Part shown: piece by piece, positions 33,432 to 42,253 of the stretch
Layout: the number at the start of each line of letters is the position of its first letter
Numbering within the stretch: position 1 is the first letter of the stretch
DNA from: Amycolatopsis decaplanina DSM 44594
GTDB lineage: Bacteria > Actinomycetota > Actinomycetes > Mycobacteriales > Pseudonocardiaceae
Reading direction: 5' to 3'
Assembly (NCBI RefSeq): GCF_000342005.1
Contig: NZ_AOHO01000048.1
Location: 1 to 64,000, forward strand
DNA length: 64,000 bases
Translations under genes and position numbers: made by a program
Notes under the pieces: model-generated
What the model was told of the DNA's origin: nothing
What the model saw: the letters and a program-made list of their open reading frames with translations, nothing else
Database searches by the model: none

Positions 33432-34485
33432 AGCCCAACCCGGCGCCAGGGAACGGGAACCCGCCCGGAGCCACCGCCTCGGGATCGACCCACTTCCGCA
33501 TCCCCGCGTCACAGGCCGCGTAACCCCAGTTGATCAACCGCTCCTGCAGCACTTCGGGCTGTTTCGTCAGGCGCGTCGGGGTTTCCGCCAGCTTGTGCGT
33601 GAGATCGACAGGCGCCTTCAACGAATCGCCGAGCTCGAAATTCTCGAGATCGACGTAAGCCCCCCAGTAGGCACCCGTGAAATCCTGCTCCACATAGGAC
33701 TTCAGCAGCGCACCCCGCCGCAGCTCGCGCACCTGGTTGTCGATCACGTCGAGGACACGCAGCAGTTGCCGCCCCCAGTCGCGTTTGACCCTGCGCTTGA
33801 CCTTCATCCGCTTGCCCGCGTCGCTGACCAGCACCGTCGCGTGCCCCTCGACCGGATCCAGGCCGAGGTTGTCGTAGACGCCGGCGTCGCTCAGCACGAT
33901 CTTGCGTTTCCGCTCGTCCGAATGCGGGTCGCGGATCACCACGGGCGAAAGCATCGGCGGGAAGGCCGAAGACGCGGCCACCGCGGTCGCGAGCGGGATG
34001 TTCCCGTGCGGTCCGTTCTGCCGGAAGAACCACCACAGCGCGCCGTCCTGAAGGTTCGTCGCGGTGAAGACGAACTGCGGACCGGCGGGGTCCAGATCCT
34101 TGAGACAGCAGTCGCCGAACAGGTGTTTCGCGTACACCCGCGCGAGTTCCTCGCCGGCGCTCCGCCACGGAACGGCCATGGCGAGCAAGGTGACCGGGAT
34201 GTCGAGCCGCGTGCGTGCCAGGCTCCGGACCGGGACGACGACCTTGTCGTGGAAGTTCTCCGCGATCCCGTTTTCGAAGTTCAGGTCCGACCACGCGTGT
34301 GCGAGGACGCCCGCGGCGATCGAACCGCCCGAGACACTGGAGAACGTCGAGATCTTCGACAGCCAGCCGAGTTCGTTGAGCCGCCACAGGGCTCCGGTGT
34401 GGAACAACATCGCGCGATAGCCGCCGCCGGACAACGCGAGACCGACACCTTGGCGGGCCGTCGAAGGCCGCTTGGTAACCCCCAC
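33430..34485 (-). CDS. Patatin-like phospholipase family protein
   Basis: This 351-residue protein has the patatin motifs: oxyanion loop SGGGYRAM, nucleophile Ser in SSVSGGS, and the catalytic Asp in SDAGVYDNLG. It should hydrolyse lipid esters through a Ser-Asp dyad. No signal peptide is visible. The gene begins with a GTG 7 nt after a TACACT -10 element, so it is probably leaderless. It ends inside the intergenic repeat shared with the sortase operon. Confidence 0.88.
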   Translation of the reverse strand: MGVTKRPSTARQGVGLALSGGGYRAMLFHTGALWRLNELGWLSKISTFSSVSGGSIAAGVLAHAWSDLNFENGIAENFHDKVVVPVRSLARTRLDIPVTLLAMAVPWRSAGEELARVYAKHLFGDCCLKDLDPAGPQFVFTATNLQDGALWWFFRQNGPHGNIPLATAVAASSAFPPMLSPVVIRDPHSDERKRKIVLSDAGVYDNLGLDPVEGHATVLVSDAGKRMKVKRRVKRDWGRQLLRVLDVIDNQVRELRRGALLKSYVEQDFTGAYWGAYVDLENFELGDSLKAPVDLTHKLAETPTRLTKQPEVLQERLINWGYAACDAGMRKWVDPEAVAPGGFPFPGAGLG

Positions 34486-34492
34486 CTGAGCG

Positions 34493-34498
34493 AGTGTA
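34493..34498 (-). promoter_or_regulatory. -10 element of a probable leaderless promoter for the patatin gene
   Basis: Read on the minus strand, TACACT is followed by 7 nt and the GTG start at 34485, with no ribosome site. It fits the TANNNT-N6-7-start pattern seen before several other genes here. Confidence 0.5.
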
Positions 34499-34506
34499 GG
34501 GGTGGG

Positions 34507-35250
34507 TCAAGCGAGCAACGGCCGCAAGAGACGACGTTGCTCTTCGGGGACGTACTCGGCGTAGTTGTCGTAAAGCGCCTGCTTCGCCAGCCGCGACGCG
34601 CGCTCGCCGTCTGAGTCCCTGATCGCTCCCAGCACCTCTTCGTGATGCGCCAGCCACTTGCCCATCAACGCGGTCCGGTCGTCGGCGTGCTCCAGCTTGT
34701 CCTCGATGAGTTCCAGCACGACACCGCGGACGACCTCGCCGCTGATCACCAGCAGCGGATTCCCCGTCGCGCGGGCGATGGCCTCGTGGAACGCGACGTC
34801 CGCGTGGCTGAATTCGGCGAACCCCTTCGAGACGCCCGTGCGCATCGCCTCCAGTGCCGTGTCCAACTCGGCGAGATGGTCCTCGGTCCTGAGCTGCGCG
34901 GCGAGCAGATGTGCGGAACCGTCGAGGATCATGCGGAACTGCAGGAGTTCGGACAGCCCGAGGTGGTCGGCCCGCGCGAGCCGGTGCATCGACCGGTGCA
35001 ACGCGGCGGGAGAGGCGGCGAGGACTTCCGGGCCGCGTGGATCGCCGGGCCGTGAGCGGATCATTTCCGCTGCTTGCAGCACCCGCAGCGCCTCGCGCAC
35101 GGTCGAGCGGCCGACGTCGAACTGGACCATCAGCTCGCGTTCGCTCGGCAGCCGGTCGCCGGGTTTGATCCGGCCGCTGAACACGGCTTCCTCGATCTGT
35201 TCTACGACGCGCTGGTACGCGCGGACAGGGGCGACCGGCTCGAATTCCAT
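34507..35250 (-). CDS. FadR-type GntR transcriptional regulator
   Basis: The 247-residue protein has an N-terminal winged helix (GDRLPSERELMVQFDVGRSTVREALRVLQ) and an all-helical FCD ligand domain. Metal or acid-binding residues are visible as Asp/His in FSHADVAFHEAIARATGNP and in the late WLAHHEEVLGAI. It is divergent from the ABC-importer operon. A perfect 15-bp palindrome lies between them, so it very likely represses that operon and itself until an imported effector binds. Confidence 0.92.
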   Translation of the reverse strand: MEFEPVAPVRAYQRVVEQIEEAVFSGRIKPGDRLPSERELMVQFDVGRSTVREALRVLQAAEMIRSRPGDPRGPEVLAASPAALHRSMHRLARADHLGLSELLQFRMILDGSAHLLAAQLRTEDHLAELDTALEAMRTGVSKGFAEFSHADVAFHEAIARATGNPLLVISGEVVRGVVLELIEDKLEHADDRTALMGKWLAHHEEVLGAIRDSDGERASRLAKQALYDNYAEYVPEEQRRLLRPLLA

Positions 35251-35276
35251 CTTGACCCTGCCGTCTCGTCTGGTTT

Positions 35277-35291
35277 ACTGGTCAGACCAGT
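35277..35291. promoter_or_regulatory. GntR/FadR operator palindrome
   Basis: ACTGGTC-A-GACCAGT is a perfect 15-bp palindrome of the TGGTnnnACCA class bound by FadR-subfamily regulators. It lies 27 bp upstream of the regulator start and 20 bp upstream of the binding-protein start, ideal for control of both. A partial half site, CCGGTCAG, follows at about 35295-35302. Confidence 0.8.
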
Positions 35292-35310
35292 CTACCGGTC
35301 AGGGGGCAGG

Positions 35311-36810
35311 ATGAAAGCCCTAAGGAAATCCGCAGCGTTGACAGCGTTGACAGCGCTGCTGGTGACCTCCGGCTGCTCCGCCGGTTCGAGTGCCACGGTC
35401 GCCAAGGATCCCGGCACGCTCGCCATCGGGTACACCGCCGAACCCGCGAACTTCGACTTCACCCGCACCGACGGAGCCGCCATCCCGCAGGCCTTGCTCT
35501 ACAACGTCTACGAAGGTCTGGTGAAACTCGACGCGGACGCGAAGATCGTGCCGTTGCTGGCCGAATCGTGGACGGTCTCGGAAGATCGCAAGACCTACGA
35601 CTTCAAGCTGCGGAAGAACGTGAGGTTCGGCAACGGGGCGCCGTTCACCGCCGAGGACGTCAAGTTCTCGCTGATGCGGGTCAAAACCGACTGGACCGTC
35701 TCGATCAAGTCCACAATGGACGTCGTCGACCGGGTCGACGTCGTGGCGCCGGACCACGCGCGGGTCGTGCTCACGAAGCCCAGCAACGGCTGGCTGTTCA
35801 GCCTCACCAGCCGTCTCGGCGCGATGTTCAGCCCCACCGGTGTCGCTGATCTGGCGAACAAACCCATCGGCACCGGGCCGTACACGGTGTCCTCGCGACG
35901 GCGCGGGGATTCCATCGTGCTCAAGCAGAATCCCGCGTACTGGGGCGCGAAACCGGCCTACTCGACCGTGGTCCTCAAGTACATCAAGGATCCGACGGCG
36001 CTCAACAACGCCTTGCTCAGCAACGGGATCGACGTCATCTCCGCGATCACCGTGCCGGATTCGATCCCGCAGTTCCAGAGCGACGACCGGTTCACCGTCA
36101 TCGAAGGCACGACGAACAGCGAGGTCACGCTCGCGTTCAACAACGCGCGCCCACCGCTGAACGACGTCCGCGTACGGCGCGCTCTGTCGTACGCCATCGA
36201 CCGGAAGGCGTTACTGGACACCGCTTGGGCAGGCCGCGGCACGCTCATCGGCAGCATGGTCCCGCCGACGGATCCCTGGTACGAGGACCTGTCGAACGCG
36301 TATCCGTTCGATCCCGCGAAGGCGAAAGCGCTGCTCGCCGAGGCCGGACAGCCGAATCCGGCGCTGCGGTTGCGGATCCCGAATCTCCCGTACGCGGTGT
36401 CGGCCGCGCAGGTGGTGGCGTCGCAGCTGGCGGACGTCGGGGTCACGGTGACGATCGAGCCGCTGGACTTCCCGGCGGTGTGGCTCAAGCAGGTCTTCAC
36501 CGACCACGACTACGACCTCTCGATCATCCAACATGTCGAGGCGCGCGACATCGTCACCTTCGGCAGGCCGAAGTACTACTGGGGTTACGACGGCGAGCCC
36601 GTCCGGCAGGAGCTGGCGAAGGCCGACGCCGGAACGCCCCAGGAGCAGATCGACGCGATGCGCCAGGTCGCCCGGCGGTTGTCCGAAGACGCCGCCGCGG
36701 ACTGGCTCTTCCTGTTCCCCAACGTGATCGTGGCGAAGAACAAGGTGACCGGGTTCGTCCGCAACCAGGTCAGCGAGTCCTTCGATCTCACGGGATTGGC
36801 GCCGCGATGA
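35311..36810 (+). CDS. Peptide/nickel-type ABC transporter substrate-binding lipoprotein
   Basis: The 499-residue family 5 solute-binding protein has a lipobox (LLVTSGCSAG, lipidated Cys) and the signature region AESWTVSEDRKTYDFKLRKN. NGAPFTAEDVKFSL and LNDVRVRRALSYAIDR are also present. It captures a peptide or other solute outside the membrane and hands it to the permeases encoded next. ATG 35311 follows AGGGGGCAGG. It is the first gene of an eight-gene operon controlled by the divergent regulator. The substrate is unknown. Confidence 0.92.
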   Translation: MKALRKSAALTALTALLVTSGCSAGSSATVAKDPGTLAIGYTAEPANFDFTRTDGAAIPQALLYNVYEGLVKLDADAKIVPLLAESWTVSEDRKTYDFKLRKNVRFGNGAPFTAEDVKFSLMRVKTDWTVSIKSTMDVVDRVDVVAPDHARVVLTKPSNGWLFSLTSRLGAMFSPTGVADLANKPIGTGPYTVSSRRRGDSIVLKQNPAYWGAKPAYSTVVLKYIKDPTALNNALLSNGIDVISAITVPDSIPQFQSDDRFTVIEGTTNSEVTLAFNNARPPLNDVRVRRALSYAIDRKALLDTAWAGRGTLIGSMVPPTDPWYEDLSNAYPFDPAKAKALLAEAGQPNPALRLRIPNLPYAVSAAQVVASQLADVGVTVTIEPLDFPAVWLKQVFTDHDYDLSIIQHVEARDIVTFGRPKYYWGYDGEPVRQELAKADAGTPQEQIDAMRQVARRLSEDAAADWLFLFPNVIVAKNKVTGFVRNQVSESFDLTGLAPR

Positions 36811-37751
36811 CGGTCAAGATCGTGCGCCGTGTGGCGATCCTCCTGGCCGGAGTGCTGGTCGCGTCCATCGTGGTGTTCCTGTTCATGGCCGTGCTGCCGG
36901 GCGATCCGGCCCAGGTCGCGCTCGGTGTCAACGCGACACCGGAACTGGTCGCGAAGACCCGCGCCGAATTCGGCATCGACCGGCCGCTCGCGACGCAGTA
37001 CTTCGACTGGATCGGCGGTGTCCTGCACGGCGACTTCGGCCGCTCGTACATCACCCGCGAGGAGATCGGGCCCGCGCTGACCGACCGGCTCGGCGTGACG
37101 TTGTGGCTGGTCGGGGCCGGGATGCTGGTGGCGTTGCTGATCGCCGTCCCGGCCGGGACGTTCGCCGCGGTGCGGCACCGGAAGGCCGACGGCACCGCGG
37201 TTTCCGGGCTGTCGCAGATCGGCGTCGCGATCCCCGCGTTCCTCGCCGGCATCATCCTGGTCCAGATCTTCGCGGTGCAATTGCGCTGGCTGCCCTCCGG
37301 CGGCTGGACGCCCCCGGTGCAGGATCCCGCCGAATTCCTCCGCGGTCTCGTCCTGCCCGCGCTGTCGCTGGGGCTCGTGCAGGGCGCGGTGCTCACGCGC
37401 TATGTCCGGTCCGCCGTGCTCGACACGCTCGGACAGGACTACCTGCGCACGGCGCGGTCCAAAGGGCTGAGGCCGTTCCAAGCGCTGTTCCGCCACGGAC
37501 TCCGCAACGCCGCCGTGCCGGTGGTGACGGTGCTCGGCCTGCAACTGGCGACACTGCTGATCGGCGCCGTCGTCGTCGAGCGCGTGTTCGTCCTGCCGGG
37601 ACTGGGCAGCATGCTGCTCGACTCGGTGGCGTCGCGGGATCTGTTGTCCGTGCAGGGGATCGTGCTGGTCCTGGTGGTCGGCGTGCTGCTGGTGAACTTC
37701 GTGGTCGACGTCCTCTACACGGTGCTCGACCCGAGATTGCGGGGTTCCTGA
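36807..37751 (+). CDS. Peptide-type ABC transporter permease (DppB-like)
   Basis: This 314-residue protein with six helices begins with the family's N-terminal helix and PGDPAQVALG motif. It has the EAA-loop region (TARSKGLRPFQALFRHGLRNA) and ends VVDVLYTVLDPRLR. It forms half of the inner-membrane channel with the next gene product. It overlaps the binding-protein stop (ATGA). Confidence 0.92.
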   Translation: MTVKIVRRVAILLAGVLVASIVVFLFMAVLPGDPAQVALGVNATPELVAKTRAEFGIDRPLATQYFDWIGGVLHGDFGRSYITREEIGPALTDRLGVTLWLVGAGMLVALLIAVPAGTFAAVRHRKADGTAVSGLSQIGVAIPAFLAGIILVQIFAVQLRWLPSGGWTPPVQDPAEFLRGLVLPALSLGLVQGAVLTRYVRSAVLDTLGQDYLRTARSKGLRPFQALFRHGLRNAAVPVVTVLGLQLATLLIGAVVVERVFVLPGLGSMLLDSVASRDLLSVQGIVLVLVVGVLLVNFVVDVLYTVLDPRLRGS

Positions 37752-38563
37752 TGCGTAACCGCGGTCTCCTGATCGGCGGCGTCCTGGTCGCTCTGATCGT
37801 CTTCGCCGCGCTGCTTTCCTTCGTGTGGACGCCGTTCGACCCGGCGAAGGTCGACGCGGCCAACCGGCTGCACGACTTCAGCGGCTCGAACCTCTTCGGC
37901 ACCGACAGTTTCGGCCGCGACGTGCTCAGCCAGCTGATGGTCGGCGCGCGGACGACGCTCTACGTCGGCGTGGTCGCGGTCGGGATCGCCGCCCTGATCG
38001 GGACGCCGCTGGGCATCCTCGCCGGGATGTCCTCACGCTGGCTCGGCGAGTTCGTCATGCGGGTCAACGATCTCGTGCTCGCGTTCCCGGCGTTGCTGCT
38101 GGCGATCATGTTCGGCGCGGTGTTCGGGGCGGACACGCTGACCGCGATGGTGGCGATCGGCATCGCGACCATCCCGTCGTTCGCGCGGATCGCGCGTTCG
38201 GGAACGCTGCAGGTGATGAGCAGCGAGTTCGTGCTGGCCGCGCGGTCGGCGGGCCGGTCGCGGCTGAACATCGCGGCGCGGCACGTGCTGCCGAACATCT
38301 CCGGACTGCTGATCGTGCAGGCGTCGGTGTCGTTCGCGATCGCCGTGCTCGCGGAAGCGGCGTTGTCGTTCCTCGGCTTCGGCACGCGGCCACCGACCCC
38401 CTCGTGGGGCCGGATGCTGCAGGAATCCCAGGTTTTCCTGACCCTGCACCCGCGGCTCGCGCTCGTGCCCGGCGTCGCGATCGCCATCGCCGTCCTCGGT
38501 TTCAACCTGCTCGGTGACGGCCTCCGCGACCGCCTCGACCCCCGATTGGCGGCGCGGCTATGA
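37751..38563 (+). CDS. Peptide-type ABC transporter permease (DppC-like)
   Basis: The 270-residue protein has the DppC pattern: an N-terminal helix, the periplasmic motif FGTDSFGRDVLSQLMVGAR, the EAA-loop AARSAGRSRLNIAARHVLPN, and the end LGDGLRDRLDPRL. It pairs with the DppB-like permease. Its ATG overlaps the preceding stop by one base. Confidence 0.92.
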   Translation: MRNRGLLIGGVLVALIVFAALLSFVWTPFDPAKVDAANRLHDFSGSNLFGTDSFGRDVLSQLMVGARTTLYVGVVAVGIAALIGTPLGILAGMSSRWLGEFVMRVNDLVLAFPALLLAIMFGAVFGADTLTAMVAIGIATIPSFARIARSGTLQVMSSEFVLAARSAGRSRLNIAARHVLPNISGLLIVQASVSFAIAVLAEAALSFLGFGTRPPTPSWGRMLQESQVFLTLHPRLALVPGVAIAIAVLGFNLLGDGLRDRLDPRLAARL

Positions 38564-39306
38564 CACTGGAAGTCCACGGCCTCGGGATCGGCGGCCTGGT
38601 TCGCGGCGTCTCGTTCGACATCGCGCGCGGTGAGCGTGTCGGGCTGATCGGCGAGTCGGGTTCCGGGAAGTCCTTGACCGCGTTGTCGATCATGGGGTTG
38701 CTGCCCGAGGAACTCGCCGCCTCCGGGTCGGTGAAACTCGACGGCCGCGAGCTGCTGGGCGCGCCGGAGAAGGAACTGTCGCGGTTGCGCGGCAACGAAC
38801 TGTCGATGGTGTTCCAGGAACCGATGACCGCGCTGAACCCGGCGATGCGGGTCGGCGCACAGGTGGCCGAACCGATGCGGATCCATCGAAACGGCGGGAA
38901 ACATCGCGAGGCGGCCGAGGCATTGCTGGATTCCGTCGGGTTGCCCGGCACCTTCCGCGCGTATCCACATCAACTGTCCGGTGGGCAGCGGCAACGCGTC
39001 GTGCTCGCGATCGCGCTGGCCAACGACCCGAAGCTGCTGATCTGCGACGAGCCGACGACGGCACTGGACGTCACCGTGCAGGCGCAGATCCTCGAACTGA
39101 TCCTCGACGGCGTCCGGGAACGGGAGAGCGCGCTGCTGTTCATCACGCACGACCTCGCCGTCGTGGCGTCGGTGTGCGAGCGGGTGCTGGTGATGCTGGA
39201 CGGCGAGATCGTCGAATCCGGCACCACACGCGAGGTTCTCACGTCACCGAGGCACGAGTACACGAAGAAGCTGTTGGCCGCTTCGGATCTGGAGGCGAGC
39301 CGATGA
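38560..39306 (+). CDS. Peptide-type ABC transporter ATP-binding protein (DppD-like)
   Basis: The protein has 248 residues. Walker A is GESGSGKSL, the Q-loop is VFQEPMTALNPAM, the signature is LSGGQRQR and Walker B is LLICDEPTTALD, with the switch His in ITHDL. The C-terminus is short compared with the usual 320 residues and lacks the oligopeptide/dipeptide Cys-cluster extension. It forms a heterodimer with the next ATPase. Confidence 0.92.
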   Translation: MTLEVHGLGIGGLVRGVSFDIARGERVGLIGESGSGKSLTALSIMGLLPEELAASGSVKLDGRELLGAPEKELSRLRGNELSMVFQEPMTALNPAMRVGAQVAEPMRIHRNGGKHREAAEALLDSVGLPGTFRAYPHQLSGGQRQRVVLAIALANDPKLLICDEPTTALDVTVQAQILELILDGVRERESALLFITHDLAVVASVCERVLVMLDGEIVESGTTREVLTSPRHEYTKKLLAASDLEASR

Positions 39307-40073
39307 TGATCTCGGTGAGAGATTTGGAACGCCGCTACACCCGGCGCGATGTCCATGCGCTGCGCGGAGTCTCGTTCGACGTCGAGGCCGGTCAGCGGTT
39401 CGGCATCGTCGGCGAGTCGGGTTCGGGAAAGTCCACCTTGGTCAGATTGCTGGCCGCCCTGGACAAGCCGACGGCGGGCAGTGTTTCGTTCCAGGGCAAG
39501 CGCATCGACACGTTGCCGGAGCGCGGACTCGGCTTCCTGCGGTCGGAACTGCAGATCGTCTTCCAGGATCCGATGGGTTCGCTCGATCCGCGGATGCGGG
39601 TGCGCGACATCATCTCCGAACCGTTGGGCCGACGGGATCCCGCACGGGTCTCGGAACTGTTGAAGGCCGTCGGCTTGCCTTCTGACGCCGCCGACCGCTA
39701 TCCGCACCAATTCTCCGGCGGGCAACGGCAGCGCATCTCGATCGCGCGGGCGCTCGCGCCGAACCCGAGCGTGCTCATCGCGGACGAACCGGTCAGCGCG
39801 CTCGACGTCTCGGTGCGGAAGCAGATCCTCGACCTGCTCGCGTCGCTGGTCGAGCTGTACTCGCTGACACTGATCTTCGTTTCGCACGACCTCGGCGTGG
39901 TGCGGCACGTCTGCGACCGGGTCGCGGTGATGCGGCGCGGGGAGATCGTCGAGATCGGTGACGTCGACCAGGTCTACGACGCGCCGGAACACGAGTACAC
40001 CAGGGAACTGCTGGCGGCCGCGCCGAATCTGCGGGCCGAACTGGCGCGGTTGCGGGGAGGGGACGATGGCTGA
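39303..40073 (+). CDS. Peptide-type ABC transporter ATP-binding protein (DppF-like)
   Basis: The protein has 256 residues. Walker A is GESGSGKST, the Q-loop is VFQDPMGSLDPRM, the signature is FSGGQRQR, Walker B is VLIADEPVSALD, and the switch His is in VSHDLGVV. Like its partner it lacks the extended C-terminus. It starts within the stop of the preceding gene and ends 8 nt inside the aldehyde dehydrogenase gene, showing that import and catabolism genes form one operon. Confidence 0.92.
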   Translation: MMISVRDLERRYTRRDVHALRGVSFDVEAGQRFGIVGESGSGKSTLVRLLAALDKPTAGSVSFQGKRIDTLPERGLGFLRSELQIVFQDPMGSLDPRMRVRDIISEPLGRRDPARVSELLKAVGLPSDAADRYPHQFSGGQRQRISIARALAPNPSVLIADEPVSALDVSVRKQILDLLASLVELYSLTLIFVSHDLGVVRHVCDRVAVMRRGEIVEIGDVDQVYDAPEHEYTRELLAAAPNLRAELARLRGGDDG

Positions 40074-41487
40074 GTATCCGGAGGGGCTGCCGATCGGCGA
40101 CGTCTGGGTGTCCACTGTGGACACGGAACCGGTCGTTTTCCCGTACGACGGGAGTGAGATCGGCCGCGCGCCGGTCGGGACGCCGGAGCTGGCGACGCGC
40201 GCGATCGACGAGGCGGTCGCGGTGTTCAAGCAGGTCGCGGCCCTGCCGTCGCGTACCCGGCGTTCGCTCCTGAACGATGTCGCCGCCGCTTTGGAAGCCC
40301 GGCGTTCCGAATTCGAGCAGCTTCTGGTGCTGGAGACCGGCAAGCCGCTGGTCGATTGTCGCGTCGAGGTCGCGCGGACGATCGTCACCTGGCAGGCCGC
40401 CGCGGAGGAGGTTTCGCGGCTGCACGGCGAGACCGTCCCGCTCGACCTGCTGCCGTCCGGGGACGGGCTGGTCGGGTTCTGGAAACGCAAGCCGATCGGT
40501 GTCGTGGTCGGCATCGCCGGGTTCAACTATCCGCTGCTCCTGGCTTCGCACAAGATCGCGCCCGCCATCGCCGCGGGCTGCCCGGTGGTGGTGAAACCCG
40601 CGCCGCAGACGCCGCTGGCGACATTGTGGCTGGTCCACCTCGTGCGCTCGCTGACCGATCTGCCCGCGATGGTCCAGCTGGTCACCGGCGACGCGGCCGT
40701 CGGCTCGGCGCTGGTCACGGACCGGCGCGCCGGTGCGGTGTCTTTCACCGGATCCGCGCTGGTCGGACACCGGATCGCCCGCGACGCCGCGCCCACGAAG
40801 ACGCTGCTGGAGCTGGGTTCCAACGCGGCGCTGGTGGTCGCGGAGGACGCGGACCTCGACGCGGCCGCGGACGCCGTGCTGCGCGGCGGGTTCTACGCGT
40901 CCGGGCAGGCCTGCATCTCGGTGCAGCGGGTGCTGGTCGTCGACGCGGTCGCCGAGGAATTCATCGAACGCGTGCTGGCGCGGCTCGGCGAGGTCGTCAC
41001 CGGTGATCCGCGAGACGAGAAGACGCGAGTCTCCGCACTGATCGACCCGGGATCCACTCGGCGCGTTCAGGAGTGGGTCGACAAAGCGACTTCGGCCGGT
41101 GCGCGGCTGGCCGGCGGCGGTGTCGAGGGCACGGTGATCCGGCCGACCGTGCTGCTCGACGTGCCCGATGGCCTCGAATGCTGGGACGAGGAGATCTTCG
41201 GCCCTGTGGTCTGTATCCGCACTGTGTCCTCCGTGGACGAAGCATTCGAGGCCGTCAACGCGTCGCGCTACGGCCTGCACGCCTCGGTGTTCAGTACCTC
41301 TTTGAAGACGGCGTTCCGCGCGCTCGACGAACTCGAGGTCGGCGGCGTGGTGGTCAACGAGGTGCCCGGTTTCCGATCCGACACCATGCCGTACGGCGGG
41401 GTGAAGGACTCCGGGATCGGGCGGGAAGGGCCGCGATTCGCGGTCGAAGAACTGACTGTGACGAGGATGGCGGTGCTGCGCCCGTGA
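40066..41487 (+). CDS. Aldehyde dehydrogenase family protein
   Basis: The 473-residue NAD(P)-dependent dehydrogenase has catalytic Cys in GQACISVQRV and general-base Glu in LLELGSNAAL. Cofactor motifs FNYPLLLASHKIAPA and SFTGSALVGHRIA are present, and EEIFGPVVCI lies near the end. It oxidises an aldehyde to the acid, probably an intermediate of the imported compound. ATG 40066 follows GGGGAGGGG. It is translationally coupled to genes on both sides. Confidence 0.9.
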   Translation: MAEYPEGLPIGDVWVSTVDTEPVVFPYDGSEIGRAPVGTPELATRAIDEAVAVFKQVAALPSRTRRSLLNDVAAALEARRSEFEQLLVLETGKPLVDCRVEVARTIVTWQAAAEEVSRLHGETVPLDLLPSGDGLVGFWKRKPIGVVVGIAGFNYPLLLASHKIAPAIAAGCPVVVKPAPQTPLATLWLVHLVRSLTDLPAMVQLVTGDAAVGSALVTDRRAGAVSFTGSALVGHRIARDAAPTKTLLELGSNAALVVAEDADLDAAADAVLRGGFYASGQACISVQRVLVVDAVAEEFIERVLARLGEVVTGDPRDEKTRVSALIDPGSTRRVQEWVDKATSAGARLAGGGVEGTVIRPTVLLDVPDGLECWDEEIFGPVVCIRTVSSVDEAFEAVNASRYGLHASVFSTSLKTAFRALDELEVGGVVVNEVPGFRSDTMPYGGVKDSGIGREGPRFAVEELTVTRMAVLRP

Positions 41488-42242
41488 ATTACGAAAACCT
41501 GTTCAGGCTCGATGGACGCCGGGCCGTCGTCCTCGGTGGTGGCAGCGGAATCGGCCGCGAGTCCGCGAAAGCACTGGCCGCGCACGGCGCCGAGGTGATC
41601 GTCGCGGACCGCGATGTCGCGGCCGCCAAGGAGACCGGCGCGGGCGAGGCGTACGAGATCGACCTGCTCGAGCCCGGTGCGGCCGCGCGAGCGGCTGAGG
41701 AACTCGGCGAGATCGACGTCGTCGTGTTGACCGCCGCGACCAACGTGCGCAAACGGCTGCTGGAGTACACGCGCGAGGAATTCGACCGGGTGATCGCGCT
41801 GAACCTCGGCGCGACCTTCGAAGTCGTCCGCGCTTTCGGCGCAGGGATGGTCGAGCGCGGGCGGGGGAGCGTCATCGGGTTCTCGTCGATCCGCGGCACC
41901 ACCGTCGAGCCTGGTCAAGGTCCGTACGCGGCGACGAAAGCCGGATTGGTGCAGCTGTTCCGCACGGCGGCGGCGGAGTTCGGCCCGGCGGGGGTGCGGG
42001 TCAACGCGATCGCGCCCGGTGTCGTCGAGACCCCGCTGACAGCGCAGATCAAAGCGAATCCGGGCTGGTACGACGCGTACGCGACGAAGGGTGCGCTCGG
42101 CCGATGGGCGCGTCCGGACGAACTCGCGGGCGCTGTCGTCTACCTGGCGTCGGACGCGTCGTCGTTCGTCACCGGCTCCGTGCTGGCGGTGGACGGCGGC
42201 TGGACCGCGGTCGACGGCCGCTTCGAACCGCCCGCGACGTAA
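41484..42242 (+). CDS. Short-chain dehydrogenase/reductase
   Basis: The 252-residue SDR has the cofactor motif GGGSGIGRES, an Asp at the end of beta 2 (VADRD) that favours NAD, and a catalytic Ser in FSSIRG. Tyr-x3-Lys occurs as YAATK, and the C-terminus is VTGSVLAVDGGW. It interconverts an alcohol and a ketone or aldehyde, possibly feeding the adjacent aldehyde dehydrogenase. The GTG overlaps the previous stop. Confidence 0.92.
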   Translation: MNYENLFRLDGRRAVVLGGGSGIGRESAKALAAHGAEVIVADRDVAAAKETGAGEAYEIDLLEPGAAARAAEELGEIDVVVLTAATNVRKRLLEYTREEFDRVIALNLGATFEVVRAFGAGMVERGRGSVIGFSSIRGTTVEPGQGPYAATKAGLVQLFRTAAAEFGPAGVRVNAIAPGVVETPLTAQIKANPGWYDAYATKGALGRWARPDELAGAVVYLASDASSFVTGSVLAVDGGWTAVDGRFEPPAT

Positions 42243-42253
42243 GGAGTGTTGCC